64,000 nucleotides of DNA from Burkholderiales bacterium. GTDB lineage: Bacteria > Pseudomonadota > Gammaproteobacteria > Burkholderiales > Casimicrobiaceae. The notes under the pieces were generated by a model. The model did no database searches. It was not told where the DNA came from and worked only from the letters and a program-made list of their open reading frames with translations. The DNA lies in the NCBI GenBank assembly GCA_020851235.1, contig JADZDD010000035.1, positions 124,001-188,000 of the forward strand, given 5' to 3'. Both the position numbers and the translations under genes were made by a program. How positions within the stretch are numbered: the first letter of the stretch is position 1; each line of letters opens with the position of its first letter. Below, in pieces: positions 27,161-36,155 of this stretch.

Positions 27161-28897
27161 TCAGTGGCTCTCGCGCCCCACCTTCGCGCCCGACTTGCCG
27201 ACGAGAAAGTCGAGATCGACGCCGCGATCGGCCTGCAGCACGGTGTCGCAATACAGCTTGACCCAGCCGCGATCCGAATGCGCGGGGAGCGGCTTCCAGG
27301 CCTTCTTCCGGCGCGCGAGTTCGGCGTCGCTCACGTGCAGGTGGATGCGCCGCCGGGCGACGTCGATCTCCACGATGTCGCCGTTGCGCACCAGCGCGAG
27401 CGGACCTCCCGCGGCGGCCTCGGGTGCCGTGTGCAGCACCACCGTGCCGTAGGCCGTGCCGGACATCCGCGCGTCCGAGATGCGCACCATGTCGGTCACG
27501 CCCTGCTTGAGAATCTTTGCCGGCAGCGCGAAGTTGCCGACCTCGGGAAAGCCGGGGTACCCCTTCGGGCCGCAGTTCTTGAGCACCAGGACGCAATCGG
27601 GGTCGACGTCGAGCTTGGGATCGTCGATGCGCGCGTGCAGATCGTCGATGTCCTCGAAGACCACGGCGCGACCCTTGTGCTGCATGAGCTCCGGCGTCGC
27701 GGCGGAGGGCTTCAGCACGCAGCCCGACGGCGCCAGATTGCCGCGCAGCACCGCGATGCCGCCCGATGGCTTGAACGGCTTGGCGAGCGGCGTGATCACC
27801 GCCTCGTTGTAGTTGACGGCATCCTTCACGTTCTCCCAGATCGTCCTGCCGTTGACGGTGAGCGCCTTCTTGTGCAGGAACTTGCCGATCTCGCGCAGCA
27901 CGACGGGCAGCCCGCCGGCGTAGTAGAAGTCCTCCATGAGGTACTGCCCCGACGGCATGAGATTGACGAGGCAGGGCATGTTGCGGCCGAGACGATCCCA
28001 GTCGTCGAGCGTGAGATCGACGCCCATGCGGCCGGCGACCGCGAGCAGATGCACGACCGCGTTGGTCGACCCGCCGATCGCACCGTTGGCCATGATCGCG
28101 TTCTCGAACGCGCTCTTGGTGAGGATCTTCGACATGCGCAGATCCTCGTGCACCATCTCGACGATGCGCCGCCCGACCATCCGGGCGAGCACGCGGCGGC
28201 GCGAGTCGACCGCCGGAATCGCGGCGTTGGTCGGCAGGCCCATGCCGAGCGCCTCGACCATCGAGGCCATCGTCGACGCGGTGCCCATCGTCATGCAGTG
28301 GCCGGCCGAGCGCGACATGCAGCACTCCACCTCGACCATGTCCTCGGGTTTCATCTCGCCCGTCTTGAGCATTTCGGTGAACTTCCACACGTGCGTTCCC
28401 GAGCCGATGTCGGTGCCGCGGAACTTCCCGTTGAGCATCGCGCCGCCGGACAGGCCGATCGTCGGCAGGTCGCACGACGCCGCCCCCATGAGGAGCGCCG
28501 GCGTCGTCTTGTCGCAGCCCATGAGCAGCACGACGCCGTCGAAGGGATTGGCCCGGATCGATTCCTCGACGTCCATCGCCGCCTGGTTGCGAAAGAGCAT
28601 CGTCGTCGGCCGCATCAGCGTCTCGCCCAGGCTCATCACCGGGAACTCGATCGGAAAGCCGCCGGCATCGAGCACGCCGTCGCGCACGTGCTGCGCGAGC
28701 TCACGGAAATGCGCATTGCAGGGCGTGGCCTGCGACCACGTGTTGCAGATGCCGATCACGGGGCGGCCGTCGAACTGATCGTGGGGAATGCCCTGGTTCT
28801 TCATCCACGAGCGATGGACGATGGCGTCGCGATCGGCGACGCCGAACCACTTGCGTGAGCGAAGGTCGGGTTTCTTGCGGGGCGGCTTCTTGGGCAT
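27161..28897 (-). CDS. IlvD/Edd-family sugar-acid dehydratase (arabonate/xylonate type)
   Basis: 578-aa [Fe-S] dehydratase. N-terminal LRSRKWFGVAD is characteristic of the pentonate branch rather than IlvD. Fe-S cysteines are in ATPCNAH, GCDKTTPALLMGA and ECCMSRSAGHC; SDARMSGTAYG is the conserved C-terminal block. Likely reaction: L-arabonate or another aldonate to its 2-keto-3-deoxy acid. It lies 98 bp behind the sugar ABC transporter ATPase, separated by a stem-loop, so importer and dehydratase probably share a pathway. The substrate is inferred from family resemblance only. Confidence 0.88.
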   Translation of the reverse strand: MPKKPPRKKPDLRSRKWFGVADRDAIVHRSWMKNQGIPHDQFDGRPVIGICNTWSQATPCNAHFRELAQHVRDGVLDAGGFPIEFPVMSLGETLMRPTTMLFRNQAAMDVEESIRANPFDGVVLLMGCDKTTPALLMGAASCDLPTIGLSGGAMLNGKFRGTDIGSGTHVWKFTEMLKTGEMKPEDMVEVECCMSRSAGHCMTMGTASTMASMVEALGMGLPTNAAIPAVDSRRRVLARMVGRRIVEMVHEDLRMSKILTKSAFENAIMANGAIGGSTNAVVHLLAVAGRMGVDLTLDDWDRLGRNMPCLVNLMPSGQYLMEDFYYAGGLPVVLREIGKFLHKKALTVNGRTIWENVKDAVNYNEAVITPLAKPFKPSGGIAVLRGNLAPSGCVLKPSAATPELMQHKGRAVVFEDIDDLHARIDDPKLDVDPDCVLVLKNCGPKGYPGFPEVGNFALPAKILKQGVTDMVRISDARMSGTAYGTVVLHTAPEAAAGGPLALVRNGDIVEIDVARRRIHLHVSDAELARRKKAWKPLPAHSDRGWVKLYCDTVLQADRGVDLDFLVGKSGAKVGRESH

Positions 28898-28943
28898 GAT
28901 CGGTCGTGGGAGGTGGAACGGTGGTTGCGGTGGAAGTGATGCG

Positions 28944-28973
28944 GCCGGCCGCAGGCCTGCGCGCGCGGCCGGC
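28944..28973 (-). other. Intercistronic stem-loop after ABC ATPase gene
   Basis: Perfect 9-bp inverted repeat GCCGGCCGC/GCGGCCGGC with a 12-nt spacer, starting 23 nt after the ATPase stop and 47 nt before the dehydratase ATG. No U-tract, so more likely an mRNA-stabilising or processing element than an intrinsic terminator. Confidence 0.5.
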
Positions 28974-28995
28974 GAATGCGGATGCGGTGGTGCGG

Positions 28996-30075
28996 TTACG
29001 CGGCCAACCGCTCGCCGGTGGTCTGGTCGAAGACGTGCACCTTGCCGGGGGCGACGACGAGGCCGACGCGCTCGCCGGGGCTCACTTCGGGGCGGCCGTG
29101 CGTGACCAGCGTGACCTGCGCCTTACCGGCCTGCACCAGGAGCTCGGTCTCGGCACCCGTGGGCTCGATGACGACGATCTCGCCCGGAACCGCCCCCGGC
29201 GCGGTCGAACTCGCAAGCGACAGGTCGCCGGGTCGGATGCCGTAGGCCACGCTCTGCCCTTCGACTCCGGGGCCATCGAGCAACGGCCACTGCACGCCGT
29301 CGCCCATGTCGACGACGGTGCCGCCGCCACTGCGCCGAATCGTGCCGTGGACCACGTTCATCGCCGGCGAGCCGATGAACTGCGCGACGAACAGGTTGGC
29401 CGGATGGTCGTACAGCTCGAGCGGACGCCCGATCTGCTCGATGCGCCCGTCGTGCATCACGACGATGCGATCGGCCATCGTCATCGCCTCGACCTGATCG
29501 TGGGTGACGTAGACCGTCGTCGTCTTCAGGCGCTGATGCAGCGCCTTGATCTCGGCGCGCATCGCCACGCGCAGCTTGGCGTCGAGGTTGCTGAGCGGCT
29601 CGTCGAACAGGAACACCTTGGGGTCACGCACGATCGCACGCCCCATCGCCACGCGCTGCCGCTGCCCACCCGAGAGCTCGCGCGGGTAGCGGTCGAGATA
29701 CGGCTCGAGATTGAGGATCTTCGCGGCGTGATTCACGCGTTCCTGGATCACGTTGGGCTGCGCCTTGCGCAGCTTGAGGCTGAACGCCATGTTCTGTCCG
29801 ACGGTCATGTGCGGATACAGCGCATAGCTTTGGAACACCATCGCGATGTCACGATCCTTGGATTCGACATCGTTCACGACCTTGCCGTCGATGGCGATCG
29901 TTCCGGCGGTGATCTCCTCGAGGCCGGCCAGCATGCGCAGCAGCGTCGACTTGCCGCAACCCGACGGGCCGACCAGCACCACGAACTCGCCGTCGTCGAT
30001 CGCGAAGCCGATGCCGTGCAGTACCTTGGTCGTGCCGAAGGCCTTCTCGACCGCGTGGAACGATACGTTGGCCAT
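28996..30075 (-). CDS. Sugar ABC transporter ATP-binding protein (MalK/UgpC type)
   Basis: 359 aa. Walker [11 protein letters not shown]-loop [18 protein letters not shown] signature [14 protein letters not shown], Walker [13 protein letters not shown] and H-loop VYVTHDQ are all intact, followed by a C-terminal TOBE/OB regulatory domain (about 240-359), typical of the CUT1 carbohydrate class. Dimer drives import through the two permeases encoded just upstream. Gap of 51 bp to the MalG-type gene. Confidence 0.95.
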   Translation of the reverse strand: MANVSFHAVEKAFGTTKVLHGIGFAIDDGEFVVLVGPSGCGKSTLLRMLAGLEEITAGTIAIDGKVVNDVESKDRDIAMVFQSYALYPHMTVGQNMAFSLKLRKAQPNVIQERVNHAAKILNLEPYLDRYPRELSGGQRQRVAMGRAIVRDPKVFLFDEPLSNLDAKLRVAMRAEIKALHQRLKTTTVYVTHDQVEAMTMADRIVVMHDGRIEQIGRPLELYDHPANLFVAQFIGSPAMNVVHGTIRRSGGGTVVDMGDGVQWPLLDGPGVEGQSVAYGIRPGDLSLASSTAPGAVPGEIVVIEPTGAETELLVQAGKAQVTLVTHGRPEVSPGERVGLVVAPGKVHVFDQTTGERLAA

Positions 30076-30126
30076 GCCTGACTCCGGGACGCGAACGACG
30101 GATGATCCGATGTTGGAGACGATGCG

Positions 30127-30981
30127 CTACGACTTCACGGCACCCGCCGTCAGCCCGCCGACCATGTAGCGCTTGAAAGCATAGTAGATCGCTGCCGGCG
30201 GCAAGGCGTAGATGAGCCCCGTCGTCATCAGCAGTTCCCACGGCGAGTCGTCGGCGGCGAGGAAGTTGCCCAGCGCCACACCGAGTGTCAACTCGCGGTC
30301 GTTGGACAGCAGCAGGAAGGCGTAGAGGTACTCGTTCCAGGCGAGCAGGAGCGCGTAGGTGCCCACCGCGACGAGCGACGGCATCATGAGCGGCAGGTAG
30401 ACGAGGCGGAACAACTGCAACGGCGAGGCGCCGTCGATGCGCGCCGCCTCGTCGAGCTCGTACGGCAGCTTGTCGGAGGCCTGCTTGAGCACCCAGATCG
30501 AGTACGGCGCGGCAATCGCCATCATGGCGAGGATCAACGCCCACTGCGTGTTGAGGAGGCCGTAGACACCCATCGTCTTGTACATGGGCACCGCGAGGAA
30601 CGCCGCTGGAATGAAATAGGTGAGCAAGGCGAGGTTCATCACCGCGCGGCCGCCCTTGACCCGCAGGCGGCTGATCGCGAACGCCGCACCGGTGGCGACG
30701 AAAAGCGTCAGCGCGCCCACCGCGACGGCGATGACGAGCGAGTTCCACATCTGCCGCCAGAAGTACTCGAGATAGTGATGCTGCTGCGTGAAGACGATGA
30801 CGAAGTTGCGCAGCGTCGGATGGTCGGGCCACAGGTGCCCGCTCATCGCCGAGTCCTTGGGCGAGATCGCGAAGAGCGCGAGGTGGTAGATCGGCAGGAG
30901 CGTCCACAGCGCCACCGGAATGCCGATGAGCAGCAGCTTCGCCTCGGTGGAGACCTTGCGCCAGGAGAAGCCTGCACTCAT
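30127..30981 (-). CDS. Sugar ABC transporter permease (MalG type)
   Basis: 284-aa inner-membrane permease with six predicted helices. The EAA loop that docks on the ATPase is DEAARIDGASPLQLF. The N-terminal helix follows WRKVSTEAKLLL. The ATG at 30981 overlaps the MalF-type stop by 4 bp, the usual arrangement of a permease pair. Confidence 0.93.
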   Translation of the reverse strand: MSAGFSWRKVSTEAKLLLIGIPVALWTLLPIYHLALFAISPKDSAMSGHLWPDHPTLRNFVIVFTQQHHYLEYFWRQMWNSLVIAVAVGALTLFVATGAAFAISRLRVKGGRAVMNLALLTYFIPAAFLAVPMYKTMGVYGLLNTQWALILAMMAIAAPYSIWVLKQASDKLPYELDEAARIDGASPLQLFRLVYLPLMMPSLVAVGTYALLLAWNEYLYAFLLLSNDRELTLGVALGNFLAADDSPWELLMTTGLIYALPPAAIYYAFKRYMVGGLTAGAVKS

Positions 30982-31895
30982 CGCGACAGTCGCTTCATCA
31001 TGAAGTAGATGAGCGGCAGGATTCCGGGCAGTGCGATCACGATCGCCGCCATCGCGAGGTCGACCTGGTCGAGCCGCAGATAGCGGATGCCCAGGGTTGC
31101 CAGGACGTGCGTGAGATCCGCCGGGCCGCCGCCGGTCAGGAGGTAGACGCTATTGAAGTCGCCCAGCGTCCAGATCATCGACAGGATCGTGCACGTGAGG
31201 TAGAGCGTGCGAATCGCCGGCCACGTGATGAAGCGAAAACGCTGCCAGCGCGTCGCGCCGTCGACCGATGCCGCCTCGTAGTGCTCCTGCGGGATCGCGA
31301 GCCGGCCGGCGATCAGGATGAGCGTCCAGAACGGCAGCGACTTCCACACGTGCACGACCATCGCAAGGCTCAAGGCCAGTATCGGATCGTTGAGCCAGTT
31401 GGGACCGTCGAGGCCCGTGTAGCGGAAGATGAGCGAATTGATGATCCCCCACTCGGGATTGAGCATGAAGCGGAACGACAGGATCGTGGGGATCGACGGC
31501 ACCGCCCACGGCAGGATGAAGAGCACCGACAGCCACTTGATCCACGTGCGCGCCGTGGTGAAGAAGCCGGACAGCGCCAGCGCGACGGCCATCTTGATGT
31601 TGATCGCGACGACGAGGAACGCGATCGTGTTGATGACCGAGCGGCCGAAGATCGGATCCTCGACGAGCTTCACGTAGCTCGCGGGATGCCGCGCGAGCCA
31701 CAGCCCGTAGCCCACCGGATAGAGCACGAGCACCAGGAAGACGACGATGTACGGCGCGAGGAGGATCACGCCCCACTTCTGCCACGGCGACCACGCGCGC
31801 TTTCCCGACGAGCCGTCGGGAAGCGACCCGTTCTCCGGCAATGCGACCGAGGCCAAGGGGAGGTCCGGAAGGAATCGTGTGCCTGGCCGCCGCAC
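30978..31895 (-). CDS. Sugar ABC transporter permease (MalF type)
   Basis: 305-aa permease, six helices, EAA loop YEAASVDGATRWQRF. There is no ATG at the N-terminus; GTG at 31895 is the only plausible start that leaves room after the binding-protein gene (47-bp gap), and the first ~38 residues are hydrophilic before the first helix (WGVILLAPYIVVFL). Partners are the MalG-type permease and the ATPase downstream. Confidence 0.9.
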   Translation of the reverse strand: MRRPGTRFLPDLPLASVALPENGSLPDGSSGKRAWSPWQKWGVILLAPYIVVFLVLVLYPVGYGLWLARHPASYVKLVEDPIFGRSVINTIAFLVVAINIKMAVALALSGFFTTARTWIKWLSVLFILPWAVPSIPTILSFRFMLNPEWGIINSLIFRYTGLDGPNWLNDPILALSLAMVVHVWKSLPFWTLILIAGRLAIPQEHYEAASVDGATRWQRFRFITWPAIRTLYLTCTILSMIWTLGDFNSVYLLTGGGPADLTHVLATLGIRYLRLDQVDLAMAAIVIALPGILPLIYFMMKRLSR

Positions 31896-31942
31896 CGCGC
31901 GCCGTCGCCCGGCGCGGATGCGGCGCTCGCCTCGCTACGGCG

Positions 31943-33319
31943 TCACCCTGCCACCTGCTTGATGCGCGCGATCATCTCGTCGGTCGCCTTCTCGGGCGTC
32001 CAGCCGTCGTTGACGACGCGGCTCATCGCCTTCGCCCACACGTTCTCGTTGTTGAGGATCGTGAAGCGCCAGTTGCGCACGAACTCGAACGGCACGGTGC
32101 CCGCGGTGAACTGGTTGTACACGGCCTTGCGGTGCGGATCGCCCTGCCAGAACGCGCTCTTGGTGCCGGCGATCGTCACGGGATACCAGCGACCGAGCGA
32201 GCCCTCCACGTACGGCTGCAGGTTCTCCTCGTTGAGGATGAAGGCGACGAACTCCTTCGCCCGCTTCTTGTTCTTGGCGAGATCGAAGACGACGCCCGTC
32301 TTCACCGCGGCGCGATAGACGAACTTGCTGCCGTCCGGCTTCGCGGGAAAGCCGGCGGTGGCGATGAGCTGCTCGTAGTTCTTCTTGGCCTGCGCGCGCT
32401 GCTCGGCCGACAGCGCCGGATTGTTGGCGTCGTCGAGCCACTTGGCGGCGATCGAGATGGTGGCGTTGTGCGTCATCAGGATCGTCTTGTTGTGGAAGGC
32501 GACGTTGTTGTCCGGATCCTTCCAGCTCGTCGACGACGGCGGCGTGCAACCGCGCGTGCGGATGCTCGTGTAATCGCGCAGCGCGTTGGTCAGGCCCGCC
32601 TTCACCTTCGGGTCGTCGACGAGGAGCTTGCCGTTGTCGTCGACCAGCTTGACGTTGTACGCATCCATGAACGTCAGGAACGAGTAGAACGAGTCGGAGG
32701 CGTCCACGCCCATCGGGTGCCCGATCGCGTACGTGCGCTTGCCGGTCTTCGACCGATGCGCCGGCTGAACCTTGTCGCACCAGAAGTCCCAGTACGCCTT
32801 CCAGGTGGTCGGAATGTCCGACTCCTTGAAGCCGGCCTCACCCAGCATGTCCTTCCAGTACTGGATGTGCATCGTCTGCTGCTTGAGCGGGAAGGCGTAG
32901 TACGCCTTCTTCTTCGTCTTGTCGTTGTACAGGAACGTCGTCTCGATCGTGTTCTTGAGGAAGCGATCCTTGATCGGGACGATGATGTCGGAGATGTCCT
33001 CGAGCTTGCCTTCGAAGGCCCACTTGCCCGTGACCTGGAAGTCGTAGACGTCGGCGTAGGCGACGTCGGGCGGATTGCCGGCGTCGAGCGCGGCGACCGT
33101 CTTCGGAATCATGTCCTGCACGGGGTACTGCGACAGCTCGACCTTGACCCCGGTCTTCGCCTCGTACTTCTTGATGGCGGCGAACAGCGCGTCGTCCTCG
33201 GACTTGTAGAACCCCTTGACCCACCAGACGACGAGTGTCTCCTGCGCCGCCACGGGAATCGCGGCGGTCAGCATGCCGGCCGCAGCGAGCGCGGCGGCGA
33301 TCTTGACGAACGACTTCAT
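31943..33319 (-). CDS. Extracellular sugar-binding protein (ABC, CUT1)
   Basis: 458-aa periplasmic binding protein with a typical signal peptide (MKSFVKIAAALAAAG, cleavage after AQA-type site near residue 26). It begins ETLVVWWVKGFYKSEDD; the SBP family-1 layout is clear (AALDAGNPPDVAYADVYD, then NKTILMTHNATISIAAKW). Start ATG 33319, with GGAGGG upstream; a TTG two codons earlier is less likely. First gene of the ABC operon, with a TTGACA promoter at 33398-33426. The ligand is unknown. Confidence 0.92.
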   Translation of the reverse strand: MKSFVKIAAALAAAGMLTAAIPVAAQETLVVWWVKGFYKSEDDALFAAIKKYEAKTGVKVELSQYPVQDMIPKTVAALDAGNPPDVAYADVYDFQVTGKWAFEGKLEDISDIIVPIKDRFLKNTIETTFLYNDKTKKKAYYAFPLKQQTMHIQYWKDMLGEAGFKESDIPTTWKAYWDFWCDKVQPAHRSKTGKRTYAIGHPMGVDASDSFYSFLTFMDAYNVKLVDDNGKLLVDDPKVKAGLTNALRDYTSIRTRGCTPPSSTSWKDPDNNVAFHNKTILMTHNATISIAAKWLDDANNPALSAEQRAQAKKNYEQLIATAGFPAKPDGSKFVYRAAVKTGVVFDLAKNKKRAKEFVAFILNEENLQPYVEGSLGRWYPVTIAGTKSAFWQGDPHRKAVYNQFTAGTVPFEFVRNWRFTILNNENVWAKAMSRVVNDGWTPEKATDEMIARIKQVAG

Positions 33320-33397
33320 GCGCAAACCCTCCCAAGAATGGATCCGAACGCTGCGACTTCGTCTGCTGCCGTCGTCTTCTCGCGCGCCTCGTCCGGC

Positions 33398-33426
33398 AGC
33401 CTACGGGCGCGCGCAAACGCTGTCAA
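33398..33426 (-). promoter_or_regulatory. Promoter of the sugar ABC operon
   Basis: On the minus strand: TTGACA (33426-33421), 17-nt spacer, TAGGCT (33403-33398). The -35 is perfect and the -10 weak, as in activator- or repressor-controlled promoters. Leader of about 70 nt to the binding-protein ATG. Confidence 0.5.
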
Positions 33427-33461
33427 CGGGCCGCACCGATGGATGCCGCCCGTCGCGTGCA

Positions 33462-34988
33462 TCACATCACCGCGCCGAGCTGCCAGGGCACGAACTCGTT
33501 TTGTCCGTAGCCGTGCAGCTCGCTCTTGGTCTTGGTGCCGGATGCCGTCGCGAGCATGAGCTCGAACAGACGCCGCCCCATCGCCTCGACCGTGGCGGTG
33601 CCGTCGACGATCTCGCCGCAGTTGAGATCCATGTCCTCTTCCTGGCGCACCCACAGCGCGGTGTTGGTCGCGACCTTGATCGACGGCGACGGCGCGCAGC
33701 CGTACGCGGATCCGCGGCCGGTCGTGAACACGATCATGTTGGCGCCGCCCGCGACCTGGCCGGTGGCGGAGACCGGATCGTAACCTGGCGTATCCATGTA
33801 CACGAAGCCCTTGGCCGTGACCGGCTGCGCGTACTCGTAGACGTCGACGAGATTGGTCGTGCCGCCCTTGGCCACCGCGCCGAGCGACTTCTCGAGGATC
33901 GTCGTGAGGCCGCCCGCCTTGTTCCCGGGCGACGGATTGTTGTTCATCTCGCCCTTCTCGCGATCGGTGTAGTCCTCCCACCACTTGATGCGGGCGATGA
34001 GCTTGTCGCCGACCGCGCGTGAGACCGCGCGCCGCGTGAGCAGGTGCTCGGCGCCGTAGATCTCGGGCGTCTCGGAAAGGATCGCGGTGCCGCCGTGCCG
34101 CACGAGGAGGTCGACCGCGGCACCGAGCGCGGGGTTCGCGGTGATGCCCGAATAGCCGTCCGAGCCGCCGCACTGCAGGCCGACGACGATGTGCGACGCC
34201 GGCACCGTCTTGCGCTCGACGGCATTGGCATGCGGCAGCATCGCCTCGATGAGCGCGATGCCATGCGCGATCGTCTTGCTCGTTCCGCCCGTGTCCTGGA
34301 TGTTGAACGAGCGCAGCAGCGGCCCGTCCTCGAGGTGCTCGGCGCCCTGGAGCGAGCTGATCTGGTTCGCCTCGCAGCCCAACCCCACCATCAGCACGCC
34401 GCCGAAATTGGCGTGCCGCGCGTAACCCGCGAGCGTGCGGCGCAGGATCTGCATCCCCTCGCCCTGCGTATCCATGCCGCAGCCGGTCCCGTGCGTGAGC
34501 GCGACGACACCGTCGACGTTGGGGTACGCGGCGAGGCGTTCGCGCGTGAAGTGATCCGCGATGCCGTGCGCGACCGTCGCCGAGCAGTTCACGCTGGACA
34601 GGATGCCGATGTAATTGCGCGTGGCGATCCGGCCGTCGGCGCGCACGATGCCCTGGAACGTCGCGGCGGGCTGCACGTACTCGATCGGCCGCACGTCGAC
34701 GCCAAAGGCGTAGTCGCGCTCGAAGTCGCCCATCGCGAGATTGTTGAGGTGGACGTGCTCGCCGGGAGCGATGTCGCGGCTCGCGAAGCCGATGATCTGG
34801 TTGTAGCGGCGCACGGGAGCACCGGCCTTGATCGCCCGTGTGGCCACCTTGTGCCCGGGCGGAATGAGGCCGCTCACCGTGACGTTCTCGCCGGGAAGCT
34901 TCGTCCCGCCGACGAGTTGCGAGCGCGCGATGACCACGTCGTCGGCGGGATGGAGGCGAACGACGGGTGAGCTTGGGGTCGACATCAT
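33462..34988 (-). CDS. Altronate/galactarate dehydratase-like protein (full-length UxaA family)
   Basis: 508 aa with fused SAF N-domain (RLHPADDVVIARSQL, about 8-100) and catalytic C-domain (LVGLGCEANQ, GLQCGGSDGYSGITANP, FTTGRGSAYGCAPSP). Converts hexonate- or hexarate-type acids to keto-deoxy acids; conserved cysteines suggest an iron centre. ATG 34988 (or 34985 next to it) follows AGAGG and lies 8 bp after the enolase-superfamily gene. It ends the TRAP/GntR strand run; substrate is not resolvable between altronate, galactarate and relatives. Confidence 0.88.
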   Translation of the reverse strand: MMSTPSSPVVRLHPADDVVIARSQLVGGTKLPGENVTVSGLIPPGHKVATRAIKAGAPVRRYNQIIGFASRDIAPGEHVHLNNLAMGDFERDYAFGVDVRPIEYVQPAATFQGIVRADGRIATRNYIGILSSVNCSATVAHGIADHFTRERLAAYPNVDGVVALTHGTGCGMDTQGEGMQILRRTLAGYARHANFGGVLMVGLGCEANQISSLQGAEHLEDGPLLRSFNIQDTGGTSKTIAHGIALIEAMLPHANAVERKTVPASHIVVGLQCGGSDGYSGITANPALGAAVDLLVRHGGTAILSETPEIYGAEHLLTRRAVSRAVGDKLIARIKWWEDYTDREKGEMNNNPSPGNKAGGLTTILEKSLGAVAKGGTTNLVDVYEYAQPVTAKGFVYMDTPGYDPVSATGQVAGGANMIVFTTGRGSAYGCAPSPSIKVATNTALWVRQEEDMDLNCGEIVDGTATVEAMGRRLFELMLATASGTKTKSELHGYGQNEFVPWQLGAVM

Positions 34989-34996
34989 GAACCTCT

Positions 34997-36100
34997 TCAG
35001 GCAACGGTATGACGGGCGACGGTGTGGCGGGCGAGCGCCGCGGCGTCCCACGCGATACCGAGCCCCGCGGCGGCCGGAGGCACCGCGTAACCGTCCTCGA
35101 TCGTCATGTGCGCGGACGTCACGTCGTCCAGCTGGGGAATGTACTCCACCCAGGCACCGTTGGGCACCGCGGCGGCGAGCGAGACGTGGATCTCCATGAG
35201 GAAGTGCGGGCACACCGGAGCATTGAACGTCTCGGCCAGGTGCGCGACCTTGAGCCACGGTGTGATGCCGCCGATGCGGCCGACGTCGACCTGCACGATC
35301 GAACAGGCATGTCGCACGAGATACTCGCGAAAGTGCGACGGGTGATAGAGCGATTCGCCGATGGCGATCGGCATCGCGGCCTTGGCGGCGAGTTCGACGT
35401 GTCCGGACAGGTCCTCCGCCGGCAGCGGCTCCTCGAACCAGCCAAGGTCGAGATCACGATACGCGTGCGCGCGGCGACACGCCTCGGCCACCGTGAAGAC
35501 CTGATTGGCGTCGACCATGAGCGAGAAGGCGTCGCCCGTCGCGGCACGCACGGCGGCAAGGCGATCGACGTCCTCCGCGGACGAGGGCTTGCCGACCTTC
35601 ATCTTGGCGCCGCGAAAGCCCTGTGCCTTCGCGGCGAGCGCCTCGTCGACGATCTGCTGCCGCGAATGGTTGAGCCAGCCGCCTTCGGTCGTGTAGACCG
35701 GCACGCGATGCTGCGCGCCGCCAGCCATCTTCCACAGCGGCAGGTCCGCGCGCAGGCAACGCAGATCCCACAGCGCGGTGTCGACCGTCGCGAGCGCGAT
35801 GCTCGTGATCGCACCCACCGCGGTGGCGTGCGTGGCGAAGAAGAGATCCTTCCAGATCGCCTCGATCTCGGTGCTGTCGCGACCGATCAGTCGCGGCGCC
35901 AGGTGGTCGCGCAGGAGCGCCAGCACCGACGACCCCCCGGTGCCGATCGTGTACGAGTAACCGGTGCCGACCGCGCCGTCGGCGCAGGTGATGCGCACGA
36001 GCGGCGTCTCCTGCTTGTCGAACGCCTGGATGGCGTCGCGGCGCGCGACCTTGGCGGGAAGGTCGACCTGCAACAACTCGATGCGCTCGATGCGGGACAT
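34997..36100 (-). CDS. Enolase-superfamily (mandelate racemase/MLE) acid-sugar dehydratase
   Basis: 367 aa, mandelate-racemase subgroup. KxK catalytic Lys in GAKMKVG, metal ligands in MVDANQ, WFEEPL and IGESL, and the His of the His-Asp dyad in CPHFLMEIH, close to the pattern of L-talarate/galactarate dehydratases. The C-terminus carries a short duplication (ARHTV twice). It probably dehydrates a sugar acid imported by the adjacent TRAP system; substrate unknown. 8 bp from the UxaA-type gene downstream, 55 bp from the permease upstream. Confidence 0.87.
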   Translation of the reverse strand: MSRIERIELLQVDLPAKVARRDAIQAFDKQETPLVRITCADGAVGTGYSYTIGTGGSSVLALLRDHLAPRLIGRDSTEIEAIWKDLFFATHATAVGAITSIALATVDTALWDLRCLRADLPLWKMAGGAQHRVPVYTTEGGWLNHSRQQIVDEALAAKAQGFRGAKMKVGKPSSAEDVDRLAAVRAATGDAFSLMVDANQVFTVAEACRRAHAYRDLDLGWFEEPLPAEDLSGHVELAAKAAMPIAIGESLYHPSHFREYLVRHACSIVQVDVGRIGGITPWLKVAHLAETFNAPVCPHFLMEIHVSLAAAVPNGAWVEYIPQLDDVTSAHMTIEDGYAVPPAAAGLGIAWDAAALARHTVARHTVA

Positions 36101-36155
36101 GGCAAGGCCTCGGATGATGATGATCGAAGGGTTCCGTCGCGACGCGCGATCGCCG

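Noticed and set aside
35000-35035. Imperfect tandem repeat coding ARHTVARHTVA at the end of the enolase-superfamily gene
   Set aside because: Only two 15-bp copies in a disordered tail; no sign of a mobile or regulatory repeat.
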